Below, piece after piece: positions 53,336-63,085 of a stretch of DNA of 64,000 bases. Below the pieces are notes generated by a model that was given only the letters and a program-made list of their open reading frames with translations, was not told where the DNA came from and ran no database searches. The DNA is taken from positions 1-64,000 of the forward strand of contig CAWHBI010000009.1 in NCBI GenBank assembly GCA_963827545.1, in the 5' to 3' direction. The position numbers and the translations under genes were made by a program. Source of the DNA: AWTP1-13 sp963827545 (GTDB lineage: Bacteria > Pseudomonadota > Alphaproteobacteria > Rhizobiales > Hyphomicrobiaceae). Numbering within the stretch: the first letter of the stretch is position 1; every line of letters begins with the position of its first letter.

Positions 53336-54945
53336 TGACGGCGCTCGCCGAGGTTCACCGTGTCGAGGAACGTTCAGCTCCGGCGCCTCGTCGGGCTTCG
53401 GCGGTCCGGCTGGCAAGCAGGGGATCACAGCAACATCTTGCCGGCAGCTTGCATGTGCTCACCTGTGGGTCCGTCGACGATGGCAAGTCAACGCTGATCG
53501 GCAGGCTGCTCTGGGATGCAGGAGCGCTTCATACCGACCAGCGCCAGGCATTGCAGCGGTCGCCCAAGACAACAGCCGGAACTCCCGATTTCAGCCTGCT
53601 CGTCGACGGCCTCGTCGCCGAACGTGAGCAAGGCATCACCATTGATATCGCGTGGCGCTACTTCGACACGCCGGCGCGCCGCCTGGTCATCATCGACAGC
53701 CCGGGCCACGAGCAATACACGCGCAACATGGCGACCGGCGCGTCGCATGCCGATGTTGCCATCCTGCTCGTCGACGCCCGCACCGGCGTCAAAGTGCAGA
53801 CACGGCGCCACGCGGCCATCCTCGACCTCATGGGCGTCGCCCGCGTGGTCCTCGCCGTCAACAAGATGGACCTCGTCGACTGGTCGCAGGCGCGGTTCCG
53901 CGACATCGAGACGGAGTTCCTGACGCTGGTCGACCGATTTGGCTTCCGCGATGCGCTCGCCATTCCGGTGTCCGCCGTGCTCGGCGATAACATCGCGAAG
54001 CGCTCCACGGACATGCCCTGGTACGAGGGCCCGTTGCTGCTCGATCACCTGCAGCAGGTGCCAGCGCGGCGAACGAAGTCGGATGACGATTTCCGCTTCC
54101 CCGTGCAGATGGTGGTCCGGGCCGACCAGGATTTTCGTGGCCTGGCTGGTACGGTGGCGTCTGGTCAGGTCGCGGTTGGCGACGAGGTGATCGACGCCGT
54201 CAGCGGCCGACGCGCCAGTATCAGGCGCATCGTGACCATGGGCCGCGACCTCGAGAGTGCCAGCGCAGGCCAGGCCGTCGTTCTGCAGCTCGACACCGAT
54301 ATCGACATCTCGCGCGGGGCCGTGCTGGCGTCACCAGGTCTGGAACCTGCCGTGGTCCGCAGCCTCAACGCGCGGTTGGTGTGGCTGGCCGACGAGCAGT
54401 TCAGTCCTGCCCGCGGCTATTCGCTGCGCACCGCAACCGACCTCGTTCCCGTTTCATCGATCGATATCAGAGCGCACCTCGATCTGGAGGCGCTGACCGA
54501 GCGGCCCGCTTCCACGTGCGCTGCCAACGACATCGCCGTCGCACGCTTGGAGTTGGGACGGAGAGCCGTCGCCGAGCTGTTTTCGCAGCAGCGCGAGACC
54601 GGCAGCTTCATGCTCATTGACGCCGTTAGCGGTGCATCGGTCGCCGGGGGCGTGGTGACGGCAGTCTACGGCCAAGAAAGCAAACGCCCGCATGACGCCT
54701 TCCAGTTGACGCGATCTCTGCTCAAGCAGGGGGTGGGCGCAGACTTGGGGCACGACGCGGCCTCCGAGGAGGAGCTTCGTCGCCGCGCCAACGAGGTGGC
54801 GATCCTGCTGAGGGGCGCGGGCGTGGCGGTCGAGATGGAGGATCGCTGGGCGCGGGCTGGTGTCGACGCAGCGACCTTGTGGCTGAGCGTCCTCATGGTG
54901 CTCTCGTTTGGTTTCGTTACCGCGGTGGTGCTCGGCGCAGTTTGA
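53335..54945 (+). CDS. cysN: Sulfate adenylyltransferase subunit 1, CysN, with membrane-anchoring tail
   Basis: CysN is the GTPase partner of CysD, with P-loop GSVDDGKST (residues 45-53), DSPGHEQYT and NKMDLVDW. The normal GTPase and beta-barrel domains end near residue 440. A tail of about 95 residues follows: a helical region (HDAFQLTRSLLKQG, ELRRRANEVAILLRGAGVAV) and a final hydrophobic helix (residues 512-534, LWLSVLMVLSFGFVTAVVLG). There is no APS-kinase P-loop, so it is not a CysNC fusion. The tail suggests membrane attachment. Confidence 0.92.
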   Translation: MTALAEVHRVEERSAPAPRRASAVRLASRGSQQHLAGSLHVLTCGSVDDGKSTLIGRLLWDAGALHTDQRQALQRSPKTTAGTPDFSLLVDGLVAEREQGITIDIAWRYFDTPARRLVIIDSPGHEQYTRNMATGASHADVAILLVDARTGVKVQTRRHAAILDLMGVARVVLAVNKMDLVDWSQARFRDIETEFLTLVDRFGFRDALAIPVSAVLGDNIAKRSTDMPWYEGPLLLDHLQQVPARRTKSDDDFRFPVQMVVRADQDFRGLAGTVASGQVAVGDEVIDAVSGRRASIRRIVTMGRDLESASAGQAVVLQLDTDIDISRGAVLASPGLEPAVVRSLNARLVWLADEQFSPARGYSLRTATDLVPVSSIDIRAHLDLEALTERPASTCAANDIAVARLELGRRAVAELFSQQRETGSFMLIDAVSGASVAGGVVTAVYGQESKRPHDAFQLTRSLLKQGVGADLGHDAASEEELRRRANEVAILLRGAGVAVEMEDRWARAGVDAATLWLSVLMVLSFGFVTAVVLGAV

Positions 54946-55007
54946 GGCACGAGAAGAGACCCGCGCCCCACCCCTCGACCAGCAGGAGAGTTCGCCCGCG
55001 GCTGCCG

Positions 55008-56000
55008 CTATTCGGCGGGCGCCGCCCCACCGACGCGCCCTTTTGCGGCTTGCTTTTCAAGCCACAGACTGTGGTGCTGCCGGGCCCAATTGACGTCCAC
55101 CTCGCCCTTGCCCATGGCCTCGAAGGCGCCCTGCATGCCGATGGTGCCGATGTAGATGTGGGCCAGCATGACGGCGATGAACAACAGGCCGACGATCCCG
55201 TGGATCATTTGCGCCAATTGCATGCCGGCGACGTCGGTGGCGTAGAAGGGGAACATCAGCAGGTAGCCAGTGATGGCGACAGCGCCGCCGCCCAGCACGA
55301 CGATCCAGTAGATCACCTTCTGACCGGCATTGAAGCGCCGCGCAGGCGGATGCTTGCTGCCTACGATCCCGCCACCCTCCTTGAGCCATCTGAAATCGAC
55401 GCCCGACGGAAAATTCCAGGCAATCCACATCAGGAAGATCAGCACCACGCCGAGCGTGAACGGGAAGCTCAGGTAGTTGTGCGCGTACTTGGCCCACTGC
55501 GACCAGGCCGCGAATGCCTCCGGCCCAATCCACGGCGTCAGCAGCTCCCTGCCGAAGGTGATGTTGAGCCCGGAGACGGCAAGGGTGATGAAAGAGAACG
55601 CGGTCATCCAATGCACGAACCGCTCGAAGGAGTTGAAGCGCACCAGGGTGCGACCGGAACGACCGGCTTCAATCCGCACCATGCCTCGGATGAGATAGAA
55701 CAGCACGAGCAATGCAAGCATGCCCAGGACGGCGATGGCGCCGATCCAGCGCAGCGTCACCTGGTGGAACTGGCGCCAATCGCGGCCGGCGGGCTGTTGC
55801 AGCACCTGGGACCTGGCATCTGGAAGAGTGCCGCGTCCCTCGATTTTCTGCAGCTCCTTCAGCAGTTCCTGCTCCTTGACCGAGCGTGCGGTCGGATTGA
55901 CCGATGTCGGCTGCTGCGCAAACGCCGGTGCGGTGAAAGCCGCAACTAGGCACAGCATCAAAGCGGCGATGAAGAACTGAACCGGTGCGCGCAGCGCCAT
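55008..56000 (-). CDS. fdoI: Formate dehydrogenase gamma subunit (cytochrome b)
   Basis: This 330-residue membrane protein has a signal peptide, an N-terminal soluble segment, and about five helices that carry heme b in FdnI/FdoI-type enzymes. SFERFVHWMTAFSF, KYAHNYLSFPF and MIHGIVGLLFIAVMLAHIYIG contain the likely heme-ligand histidines. It passes electrons to the quinone pool. ATG at 56000 has GGGAGA upstream. It is the last of the three FDH subunit genes. Confidence 0.9.
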   Translation of the reverse strand: MALRAPVQFFIAALMLCLVAAFTAPAFAQQPTSVNPTARSVKEQELLKELQKIEGRGTLPDARSQVLQQPAGRDWRQFHQVTLRWIGAIAVLGMLALLVLFYLIRGMVRIEAGRSGRTLVRFNSFERFVHWMTAFSFITLAVSGLNITFGRELLTPWIGPEAFAAWSQWAKYAHNYLSFPFTLGVVLIFLMWIAWNFPSGVDFRWLKEGGGIVGSKHPPARRFNAGQKVIYWIVVLGGGAVAITGYLLMFPFYATDVAGMQLAQMIHGIVGLLFIAVMLAHIYIGTIGMQGAFEAMGKGEVDVNWARQHHSLWLEKQAAKGRVGGAAPAE

Positions 56001-56087
56001 TTGCGATTTCTCCCTAGTGCACCTCGCCCTGCCATGCGAGGGCGACAAGGGCGACGGGTTGGTTCCCGTCGCCCGCCAACCGAACCT

Positions 56088-56684
56088 TCAGGACGCAATC
56101 GTCTCGCGATAGGCCGTCTGCCAGCCCCACGCGCCCGAGGTGTACCCACGCCTGACCACGCGCTCCCTGTAGATCTGGGCGATGATCTCGCCATCGCCAG
56201 CCAGCAGCGATTTGGTCGAGCACATCTCGGCGCACAGCGGCAGCTTGCCCTCGGCGAGCCGGTTGGACCCATACTTGACGTACTCCGCTTGCGTCAGGTC
56301 CGCCTCCGGGCCGCCGGCGCAGTAAGTGCACTTGTCCATCTTGCCGCGCGAGCCGAAATTGCCGACGCGCGGATACTGCGGCGCGCCGAATGGGCAGGCG
56401 TAGAAGCAGTAACCGCAGCCGATGCACAGGTCCTTGGAGTGCAGCACCACACCGTCCGCCGTGGTGTAGAAGCAGTTCACCGGGCATACGGCGGCGCATG
56501 GCGCATCCGTGCAGTGCATGCAGGCCATGGAAACCGACCGCTCGCCGGGCCTGCCGTCATTGATGGTGACGACACGCCGGCGATTGATGCCCCACGGCAC
56601 ATCGTGCTCGTTCTTGCAGGCGGTGACACACGCGTTGCATTCGATGCAACGATCGGCGTCGCAGAGAAACTTCATTCGAGCCAT
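56088..56684 (-). CDS. fdoH: Formate dehydrogenase beta subunit (iron-sulfur)
   Basis: This 198-residue protein has four clusters of cysteines: CIECNACVTACKNE, CMHCTDAPCAAVCP, CIGCGYCFYACP and CTYCAGG with a late C. They coordinate [4Fe-4S] clusters that carry electrons from the catalytic subunit to the cytochrome b. The size matches the FDH3-type beta subunit, which lacks the C-terminal membrane helix of enteric FdnH. It lies 12 bases after the alpha-subunit gene. Confidence 0.94.
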   Translation of the reverse strand: MARMKFLCDADRCIECNACVTACKNEHDVPWGINRRRVVTINDGRPGERSVSMACMHCTDAPCAAVCPVNCFYTTADGVVLHSKDLCIGCGYCFYACPFGAPQYPRVGNFGSRGKMDKCTYCAGGPEADLTQAEYVKYGSNRLAEGKLPLCAEMCSTKSLLAGDGEIIAQIYRERVVRRGYTSGAWGWQTAYRETIAS

Positions 56685-56696
56685 GGTCGTTCCTCC

Positions 56697-59670
56697 TTAC
56701 GCCGCGCTGATCTGACAGAGCGTGGCTTTGGGTTCTTGCATGCCGGTTACCGGATCGTAGCCATAGGTGGTGAGCGTGTTGACGCTTTCGCCCAGCACCA
56801 CCGGGTCCGCACCGCGTGGATACTTGGCGCGCTGGTCGACACCCTGGAACCAGCCGGCAAAGTGGAATGGAGACCAGGTCACTCCCTTGCCGACGCGCTC
56901 CGTCACCAGCGCCTTCATCCTCGCCTTGGGCCTGGTATCGGCCGGGCCGAAGACCCAGACCCAGGCACCGTCCTTGATACCCCGCTCGGCGGCATCGGCA
57001 GGATTGATCTCGATGAACATGTCCTGCTGCAGCTCGGCGAGCCACTTGTTGGAACGGGTCTCCTCGCCGCCGCCCTCGTACTCAACCAGTCGTCCCGAGG
57101 CGAGGATCAGCGGGAACTCCTTGGCGATGCCCTTCTCCACTGCCGCCTTCTGCACGTCGAAGCCGACGTTTGGCATGCGGAACTGGCGCGCGTTGGGCAG
57201 CGTCGGATACTTGGCAACGAGGTCAGGTCGCGGCGAGTAGATGGGCTCGCGGTGCACCGGCACAGCATCGGGCAGTCCGAAGGCGACGGCTCGTGCCTTG
57301 GCGTTGCCGTAGTGCATGACGCTGTGGCTCAGACACACGCGCTGGATGCCGCCTGAGAGATCGATCGCCCAGGAGACGGCATCGGGATTGGCACCACCGA
57401 TGCGCTCGATGGTGGCCCGCTCGGCGTCGGTCAGGTCCTTGTCCCAGCCGAGCTTCTTGAGCACGCCGTAGGTGAACTCCGGATATCCGTCTTGGAGCTC
57501 CGAACCCAATGAGTAGGCGCCTTCGGCCAGCAGGTTGTGGCGCACCTCCTGCTCCACCTCCTTGCCGTCGACCGTCGCCTTGGTCTTGAGGACGCGCTCC
57601 ACGCCGAAGCGAGCGCGGAAAGTGCCGCCACCGTCCTTCACGTTCAGGTGCGTGTTGTAGAGGATAGGCGTGCCCGGGTGCTTGATCTCCGGCGTGCCCC
57701 AGCACGGCCACGGCAGGCCGTAGTAGTCGCCCTTGGCCGGCCCGTCGCTCGCCCTGAGGGTGACCAGGTCGAAGTCCTTCTGGTTGGCCATGTGAAGCTT
57801 CAGGCGCTCCGGCGACTGGCCGCAGTAGCCCGTAGAGAAGCCGCCGCGGTTGATCTCGCGCAGAATGTCTTCGGCAACCGGCACGTTGCCCTCGACCTTG
57901 ATGTTCTTGAACATCCTGTCGGCAAAACCGAGCTTGACCGCCAGCCGATACATGATCTCGTTGTCGTTCTTCAACTCGAAGATCGGTTGCACGATCTGCT
58001 CGCCCCACTGGATCGAGCGGTTCGAGGCCGTGCGTGAGCCTGTCATCTCGTAGCTGGTGGCGGCAGGCAGCAGATAGGTGCCATCCTTCCGCTCCGAGAG
58101 CACGGCCCATGTGGTGGGCACCGGATCGACGACGACCAGAAGGTCTAGCTTCTCGATGCCCTTGGCAGCCTCCGGCATGCGGGTCACGGTGTTGCCGCCG
58201 TGACCCATGATGAACATGGCCTTCAGGTTGTCCGGCTGGGAAACCTGGTCCTTGGGCAGCAGCGTCGCATCGAACCATCGGGTCGACGGGATGCCAGGCG
58301 TGTTCATCATCTTGACGGGTTTGCCGTCTGCGCCCGTGTACGTGGAGAAGCGCTGACTCCATCCAGGCGTAGTCGACCTCCCAGACGCGGCACCAGTGGC
58401 GCCACGCACCTTCCGCCAAGCCGTAGTAGAGCGGCAGCGTCACGATATCGAGGCCAAGATCAGTAGCCCCCTGGACGTTGGTGTGACCGCGGAAGATGTT
58501 GGCTCCGGCGCCAGCGCGGCCGACATTGCCGGTGGCAAGCAGCAGGATGCAGCTTGCGCGCACCGTGGCAGTGCCGACCGTATGTTGGGTCTGACCCATG
58601 GCCCAGATCAAACAGGAGGGCCGCTCGGTCGCGAACAACTGTGCGACGCGCTTGAGCTGCTCGCCCGGCACGCCGGAAACGCGCTCGACCTCCTCCGGCG
58701 TCCACTTCTCGACCTCCTTGCGGATCTCGTCCATGCCGTAGACGCGCTGGGCGATGAATTCCTTGTCCTCCCAGCCGTTCTTGAAGATGTGCCACAGCAT
58801 GCCCCAGATGACCGGAATGTCCGTGCCGTTGCGCAACCGCACGTATTCCGTCGCGTGTGCAGCGGTGCGGGTGAGCCGCGGATCGGCAACAATGAAGTTG
58901 GCTCGGTTGAGCTCCTTGCCCTCGAGGATGTGCTGCAGCGACACCGGATGCGCCTCGGCGGGGTTGCCGCCCAGGAAGAAGATCGTCTTGGTGTTGCGGA
59001 TGTCGTTGTAGCTGTTGGTCATCGCGCCGTAGCCCCAGGTATTGGCCACGCCCGCGACGGTCGTCGAGTGACAGATGCGCGCCTGGTGGTCGGAGTTGTT
59101 CGTGCCCCAGAACGCGGCAAACTTGCGATTGAGATAAGCGGATTCGTTGGTGAACTTCGCCGAGCCCAGCCAATAGACGGAGTCGGGGCCCGACTTTTCG
59201 CGGATCTGCAATAGCTTGTCGCCAATTTCGTTGATCGCCGTGTCCCACGTGACGCGCTGCCACTGCCCGCCGACAAGCTTCATCGGATAGCGCAGGCGGC
59301 GATCGCCGTGCGCAATCTCACGCGTGGCGGCACCTTTGGCGCAATGCGAGCCGCGGCTGATCGGGCTGTCCCAGCCCGGTTCCTGGCCGACCCACACGCC
59401 GTTCTCGACCTCGGCAAGGACCGTGCAGCCGACCGAGCAGTGCGTGCAGATGTTCTGGCGGATGATGCCCTTTGCCGGAGCGGGACCGGCCGCAGCCTCC
59501 GCCCTGCGCACGCCAGCCAGCGGCAGTGCGCCGAGAGCGGCGAGCCCGCCGGCCGCAAGGCCGGACCGGCGCAGGAAGGTGCGGCGATCGATGCTGCCGC
59601 TCGTGTGGCTTGCAAGCGCGGCAGCGAGCGCGCCGCGACGTGCCTGACGTTCGCTTTTCTTGATAAGCAC
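56697..59670 (-). CDS. fdoG: Formate dehydrogenase alpha subunit, Cys-type (frameshifted)
   Basis: The catalytic molybdopterin subunit oxidises formate to CO2 in the periplasm. It carries a twin-arginine signal (DRRTFLRRSG, Arg29-Arg30), a [4Fe-4S] motif with Cys75, Cys78, Cys82 and Cys110, and Cys200 in ARICHS at the selenocysteine position, so it is a cysteine form. Total length would be 990 residues. The frame breaks near 58362: EVDYAWME continues as QRFSTYTGADGKP in another frame after removing one T. The break is likely a sequence error, given the otherwise intact gene. Confidence 0.92.
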
Positions 59671-59683
59671 GACGTAGCCTCCC

Positions 59684-59896
59684 TTAGCCCTTGTTCGGAT
59701 ATCTGTTGACCCGATAGAAGGTCTTCACGTGTTCACTTTCCTTGTAGCGAGCCTTCCGTTTCTCGTCGTTAGTCTCGCTGTCGGCCTTTGCGCTTCTCGC
59801 CAGCGGCCCCGAGGCTGCAACCGCGACGCCCGCACCAGCCCCGAGAGCGCGAAGAAAATCACGACGGCCAACCTTTGCCTTGCCTTCAGCATTCAT
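59684..59896 (-). CDS. Small Tat-signal protein of the FDH operon
   Basis: This 70-residue protein has a Tat motif (GRRDFLRALG) and a short polar tail (KARYKESEHVKTFYRVNRYP). Small proteins of this kind precede fdhA in many alphaproteobacterial FDH clusters; the role may be in assembly or transport of the alpha subunit. ATG at 59896 is preceded by AGGAGG 8 bases upstream, and the start 12 codons earlier is not needed. Confidence 0.75.
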   Translation of the reverse strand: MNAEGKAKVGRRDFLRALGAGAGVAVAASGPLARSAKADSETNDEKRKARYKESEHVKTFYRVNRYPNKG

Positions 59897-59928
59897 GACC
59901 GTTTCCTCCTCTTCAGACCCGCGCCTGC

Positions 59929-60705
59929 TCAAGCTGGCAGCGCGAAGGCCTCGGTTTCTATTTCCATGAAAGTCCGGCCGAGCGCGCCTACGCGGGCGTA
60001 GAAGTCCGCCGACTTGGCGCGCTCCAAATCCGCAAAGAAGCGCCCGATCCAGGGCGCCATATGCTTGTCGAAGATTTCGCGGTCCGCGCCGACCGGCGCT
60101 GGAACGTCGCCTCCGGCGAGCCCTGCCATGATCTCGCAGAGGATCGCAGCATGGTCCTCAGGTTCAGATTGACCCTTGGTTCGTTCGATGCCGATGCGCT
60201 GAAGGTCCTGGCGCAGTCGGGCCAGCGGGCGCTCGTAGAGGAACCCCGTCAGGTAGTAGGACGCGTAAGGCAGCAACTCGCCACGTCCCAACCCGATGAA
60301 TAGATCGAAATACTCCCGCCCCACCTTTTCGACATCAGCACGGGCCGCGGCTTCCCCAAGCGCTGCGTGCACGACGCCAAGTGCACTGGCGTCGCCGCGC
60401 AAGCGCGCCAGACGCGCCAACAGTTGAGCATCAGGACTGCGGGAAAGCAGCGTCGAGAGCAGTGCGTACTCCTGTGCGCGCGACGCATCGACCTCATCGA
60501 CGGAGCGCTCGGAAGCTTCGCCATTGAAGAGATCGGGGCGCAGCACCGCGCGCGCTACACCGGTCGCCGCTTCCACGGAAAGCACCCGCTCGGCAGGAAT
60601 GCGCTCCCAGTTCGAGACGGAGGGCTGAGAGATGCCGACGCGGCGCGCCAATTCGCTCACACCGCCAACGGCGCGAATAGCCTCCTGTAGACCAGGATCC
60701 CGCAT
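59929..60705 (-). CDS. HTH-TorD fusion: FDH chaperone with DNA-binding domain
   Basis: This 258-residue protein has an N-terminal helix-turn-helix of the YdaS/Cro type (residues 8-60, GGVSELARRVGISQPSVSNW) joined to a TorD-like helical domain (about residues 90-240, EYALLSTLLSRSP, LLPYASYYLTGFLYERPLARL). TorD-family chaperones assist molybdoenzyme maturation. The fusion could couple FDH assembly to gene control. ATG at 60705 is chosen; the earlier start is not supported by a ribosome site. The gene ends 32 bases from the small Tat protein. Confidence 0.82.
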   Translation of the reverse strand: MRDPGLQEAIRAVGGVSELARRVGISQPSVSNWERIPAERVLSVEAATGVARAVLRPDLFNGEASERSVDEVDASRAQEYALLSTLLSRSPDAQLLARLARLRGDASALGVVHAALGEAAARADVEKVGREYFDLFIGLGRGELLPYASYYLTGFLYERPLARLRQDLQRIGIERTKGQSEPEDHAAILCEIMAGLAGGDVPAPVGADREIFDKHMAPWIGRFFADLERAKSADFYARVGALGRTFMEIETEAFALPA

Positions 60706-60784
60706 GTGCTCAAATCTTGGACGGTTGCGGTCTTTTCGAGTTAGAAGCGTTCGAAACCGTAATGCCAATGCAACGCAATCGTCA

Positions 60785-60830
60785 ATAGCTTTGAGCTATG
60801 CGTGGGCGGCTGTAGTTTCAAGCTATGAAA
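60785..60830. promoter_or_regulatory. Paired operator candidates upstream of the HTH-TorD gene
   Basis: ATAGCT-TTG-AGCTAT (60785-60799) is a perfect palindrome. AGCTATG recurs at 60821-60827, 27 bases on, inside the imperfect palindrome TTTCAAGCTATGAAA (60816-60830). These AT-rich sites lie upstream of the HTH-TorD gene and could be its own targets or those of another regulator. Confidence 0.5.
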
Positions 60831-60864
60831 GACCTAAATTAGCCGAAGACTATGAGATGCGGAT

Positions 60865-61566
60865 TTACTGCGGCAAAGCAGTGCCGTGGACGCGACGATT
60901 GGGAGTTTCCCCATTTTCTGCTGGTTCCCCTCCTTGCTGCGGCGCAGCATTTACTTCGTTCTGCTCTGGAGACGAGTTCGCGGCATTGGCTTCGGGGCGG
61001 ATTCCCCCTGGCATACCAGATGCTTGCAGACTGGACCTGGCGGCAGCCTCGCGGGGCGGCGAGGCCTGGCCGGATGCCACAGGTGTCTCAGTGGCGAGCC
61101 CTTCGGCGACGCGTTCGCTGGCCGTGCCCCATCGTCCCATGGCCTGAGAGACCAGTTGACGAACATCATCGGTGGCCTCGAGCGGCCCGAAACCTGGCAT
61201 CGCAGTCGGGTCAGTAAAGTCCCATTGATTCTCGGCGATGCCGACGAAGTCCCGGATGGCGGGATCGGCGGTCCAAGCGCGCCGCAGTGCGGCTTTGGTC
61301 AACTCGGCCGGCACTCCCGATTGCAGGAATGACCGGATATCGCTGCCGGCGGTAATGGACTCGATCGACGGCAGGCTGGCCAGATCGACCGATGGCGCCG
61401 AAGGGGCATTCGGTCCTGGCGGCGGCGCTGCCCCTGCAGCCTGCTCGCCTGCCGGCACCCCGGCAGCGTGGGGCTGAGTTGGCGGAACGGGTTCGGCGCT
61501 TGTCGGCTTCGCTGTCTCGCGCTTCAGCCGTGACCAGCGGGTAACGAAGTTCTCCGGTTCGCTCAT
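60865..61566 (-). CDS. DUF3306 protein
   Basis: This 233-residue soluble protein has the DUF3306 pattern: SEPENFVTRWSRLK at the start and a central ELTKAALRRAWTADPAIRDF, FTDPTAMPGFG. The middle and end are Pro/Ala-rich and disordered. DUF3305 and DUF3306 genes occur next to FDH in alphaproteobacteria; their roles are unknown. ATG at 61566 overlaps the DUF3305 stop, with GGGAGATGG upstream. Confidence 0.84.
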   Translation of the reverse strand: MSEPENFVTRWSRLKRETAKPTSAEPVPPTQPHAAGVPAGEQAAGAAPPPGPNAPSAPSVDLASLPSIESITAGSDIRSFLQSGVPAELTKAALRRAWTADPAIRDFVGIAENQWDFTDPTAMPGFGPLEATDDVRQLVSQAMGRWGTASERVAEGLATETPVASGQASPPREAAARSSLQASGMPGGIRPEANAANSSPEQNEVNAAPQQGGEPAENGETPNRRVHGTALPQ

Positions 61567-62075
61567 TTGTCCATCTCCCACCTGTCCTTGCGGCGGGTCA
61601 GCGCTTCAGGGTCCACGCGGTCGCGCTGACGCTTGAAAAATGGTCGATCGACATGGTGCTCGACGATGAAGGCCTGCAAACGCTCGGCGATGACTTCGGG
61701 CATCGGCACGGTCTCGACCAGATCGTTGCCGGCTTCGGTGAAGGCCTCACCTTCCGCCGGGTCCGCAGTTACAGCGAGCAAGTGGTACGCGGGCTCAGCG
61801 CCGGTAGGTCGCAGGATGACCCACAGCGCCGGTGCCCCGGAGGTCAGATTGCTTCGGTAGTTGGCCGTCTCGGTGCGGTGCAGGTCGATGACGGCAGCGC
61901 CCGCATAGAATGTGGTGCTGTCCTTGTCGGAGCCAAGCTTTGTCCAAGGCGTCGCGGAGGGCTCACCCGCCAGCACCGACACCGGACGCCAGACATAGTC
62001 GAGCCATGGGCTGGCCGCCTTCAGCCTTTCAACCACTACGCCAACCGGAATGCGCACAAGCGCCGTCGAGCTCAA
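61563..62075 (-). CDS. DUF3305 protein
   Basis: This 170-residue protein begins MSSTALVRIPVGVVVERLKA and has WRPVSVLAG, typical of DUF3305, with a charged C-terminus (FFKRQRDRVDPEALTRRKDR). No membrane segment is evident. It overlaps both neighbours by 4 bases, so it is probably translated with DUF3306 and DUF6352. The role is unknown, but co-occurrence with FDH suggests assembly or regulation. Confidence 0.86.
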   Translation of the reverse strand: MSSTALVRIPVGVVVERLKAASPWLDYVWRPVSVLAGEPSATPWTKLGSDKDSTTFYAGAAVIDLHRTETANYRSNLTSGAPALWVILRPTGAEPAYHLLAVTADPAEGEAFTEAGNDLVETVPMPEVIAERLQAFIVEHHVDRPFFKRQRDRVDPEALTRRKDRWEMDK

Positions 62076-63085
62076 CTCACCACCTCCAGGTGCCGGACCG
62101 GCAGGCCGATCACGAGGTTCTGCGGCTTCAGGCGCAGAACCTTGTCGGCCGTCATCGCGGCCATGAGATAGACGGGCTCGCCGCGAACCTTTTCCATAAC
62201 GTCGGAGGGATCCATGAAGCTGAGCCGGTAGAGGCCGACCACGCGGGTCCGGGTACCCTCGTCGAGATCATCGCCCTTCCACAGCGCGTCGCCGATACGC
62301 GTGGCCTCGGCATCCAGGCCAACGTACCAGGCCAGCGCCACGTTCTGCATCTCCATCAGCGGCTCGATCTCAACGTCGACGCTCAGCAGGTGCGCCACCC
62401 AGCGCACGATGACATCGCCGAGCGCCGCGAGCCCGCGCCGGCCGGCCGTGAGATCGAGCGCCAAATCGAACAGATCGCTGCGCTCCCAATAGGTGCCAGC
62501 ATTGGCATCGCTGAGCACATCGATCTCGGCGGCCGCAGGCAATCCCAGCATTGACACCAGCGGCGACAGCGGCTTGTCGCCGAGGCCCGAGACGGTTTCC
62601 TCGTCGGCGGCCACCAGCGAGCCCTCGTGCAGGGTAAGCTTCTGCGGTCGGAAAAACAGCTCGGCGGCACGCAGAACGAAGGCGTCGTCGCAACCGTCCA
62701 GCACATTGCGCAGGATCACGTGCACGATCTGGTTCAGGAAGATGTGGGGGAAGCGGAGATTGCGCCGCACGATGTCCAGATAGGCCGCCTCGAGCGTGCG
62801 ATGGCGCACCAGCTGATCACGGAAGGCAACCATCACCTGCCAGTTCTCGCGCGCATCGTTGTCGGCGATGGCCGCAATCCGCGTGGCCGTCACCGGCTGC
62901 CGCGGATCGGCCAGCAATGCGCGATGCAACGCGCGCTCGGATGCGCAGGCATCCGTGGGCGGGGTGATCTCCGGCCGCGCCAGATAGGCCTTGAGAAACT
63001 CGTCCGTGACCAGGAGGCCGCCGCCCGTGTCGCGATCGAGCAGGTGGTGGCCGCAGGACAGCCAGAAGTCGCGCCCTTCGCTCAA
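62072..63085 (-). CDS. DUF6352 protein
   Basis: This 337-residue protein starts SEGRDFWLSCGHHLLDRD and contains NLRFPHIFLNQIVHVILRN and FFRPQKLTLHEG, features of a family found only beside FDH genes. It is soluble and mostly helical. The function is unknown. Its ends overlap DUF3305 and DUF6505 by 4 bases each, so it belongs to one coupled operon. Confidence 0.82.
   Translation of the reverse strand: MSEGRDFWLSCGHHLLDRDTGGGLLVTDEFLKAYLARPEITPPTDACASERALHRALLADPRQPVTATRIAAIADNDARENWQVMVAFRDQLVRHRTLEAAYLDIVRRNLRFPHIFLNQIVHVILRNVLDGCDDAFVLRAAELFFRPQKLTLHEGSLVAADEETVSGLGDKPLSPLVSMLGLPAAAEIDVLSDANAGTYWERSDLFDLALDLTAGRRGLAALGDVIVRWVAHLLSVDVEIEPLMEMQNVALAWYVGLDAEATRIGDALWKGDDLDEGTRTRVVGLYRLSFMDPSDVMEKVRGEPVYLMAAMTADKVLRLKPQNLVIGLPVRHLEVVS

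Noticed and set aside
54700..54945. Possible remnant APS-kinase (CysC) domain at the end of CysN
   Set aside because: No P-loop or kinase motif is visible in any frame, and there is no room for a 200-residue domain before the convergent FDH gene. The tail is better described as a short extension with a membrane helix.
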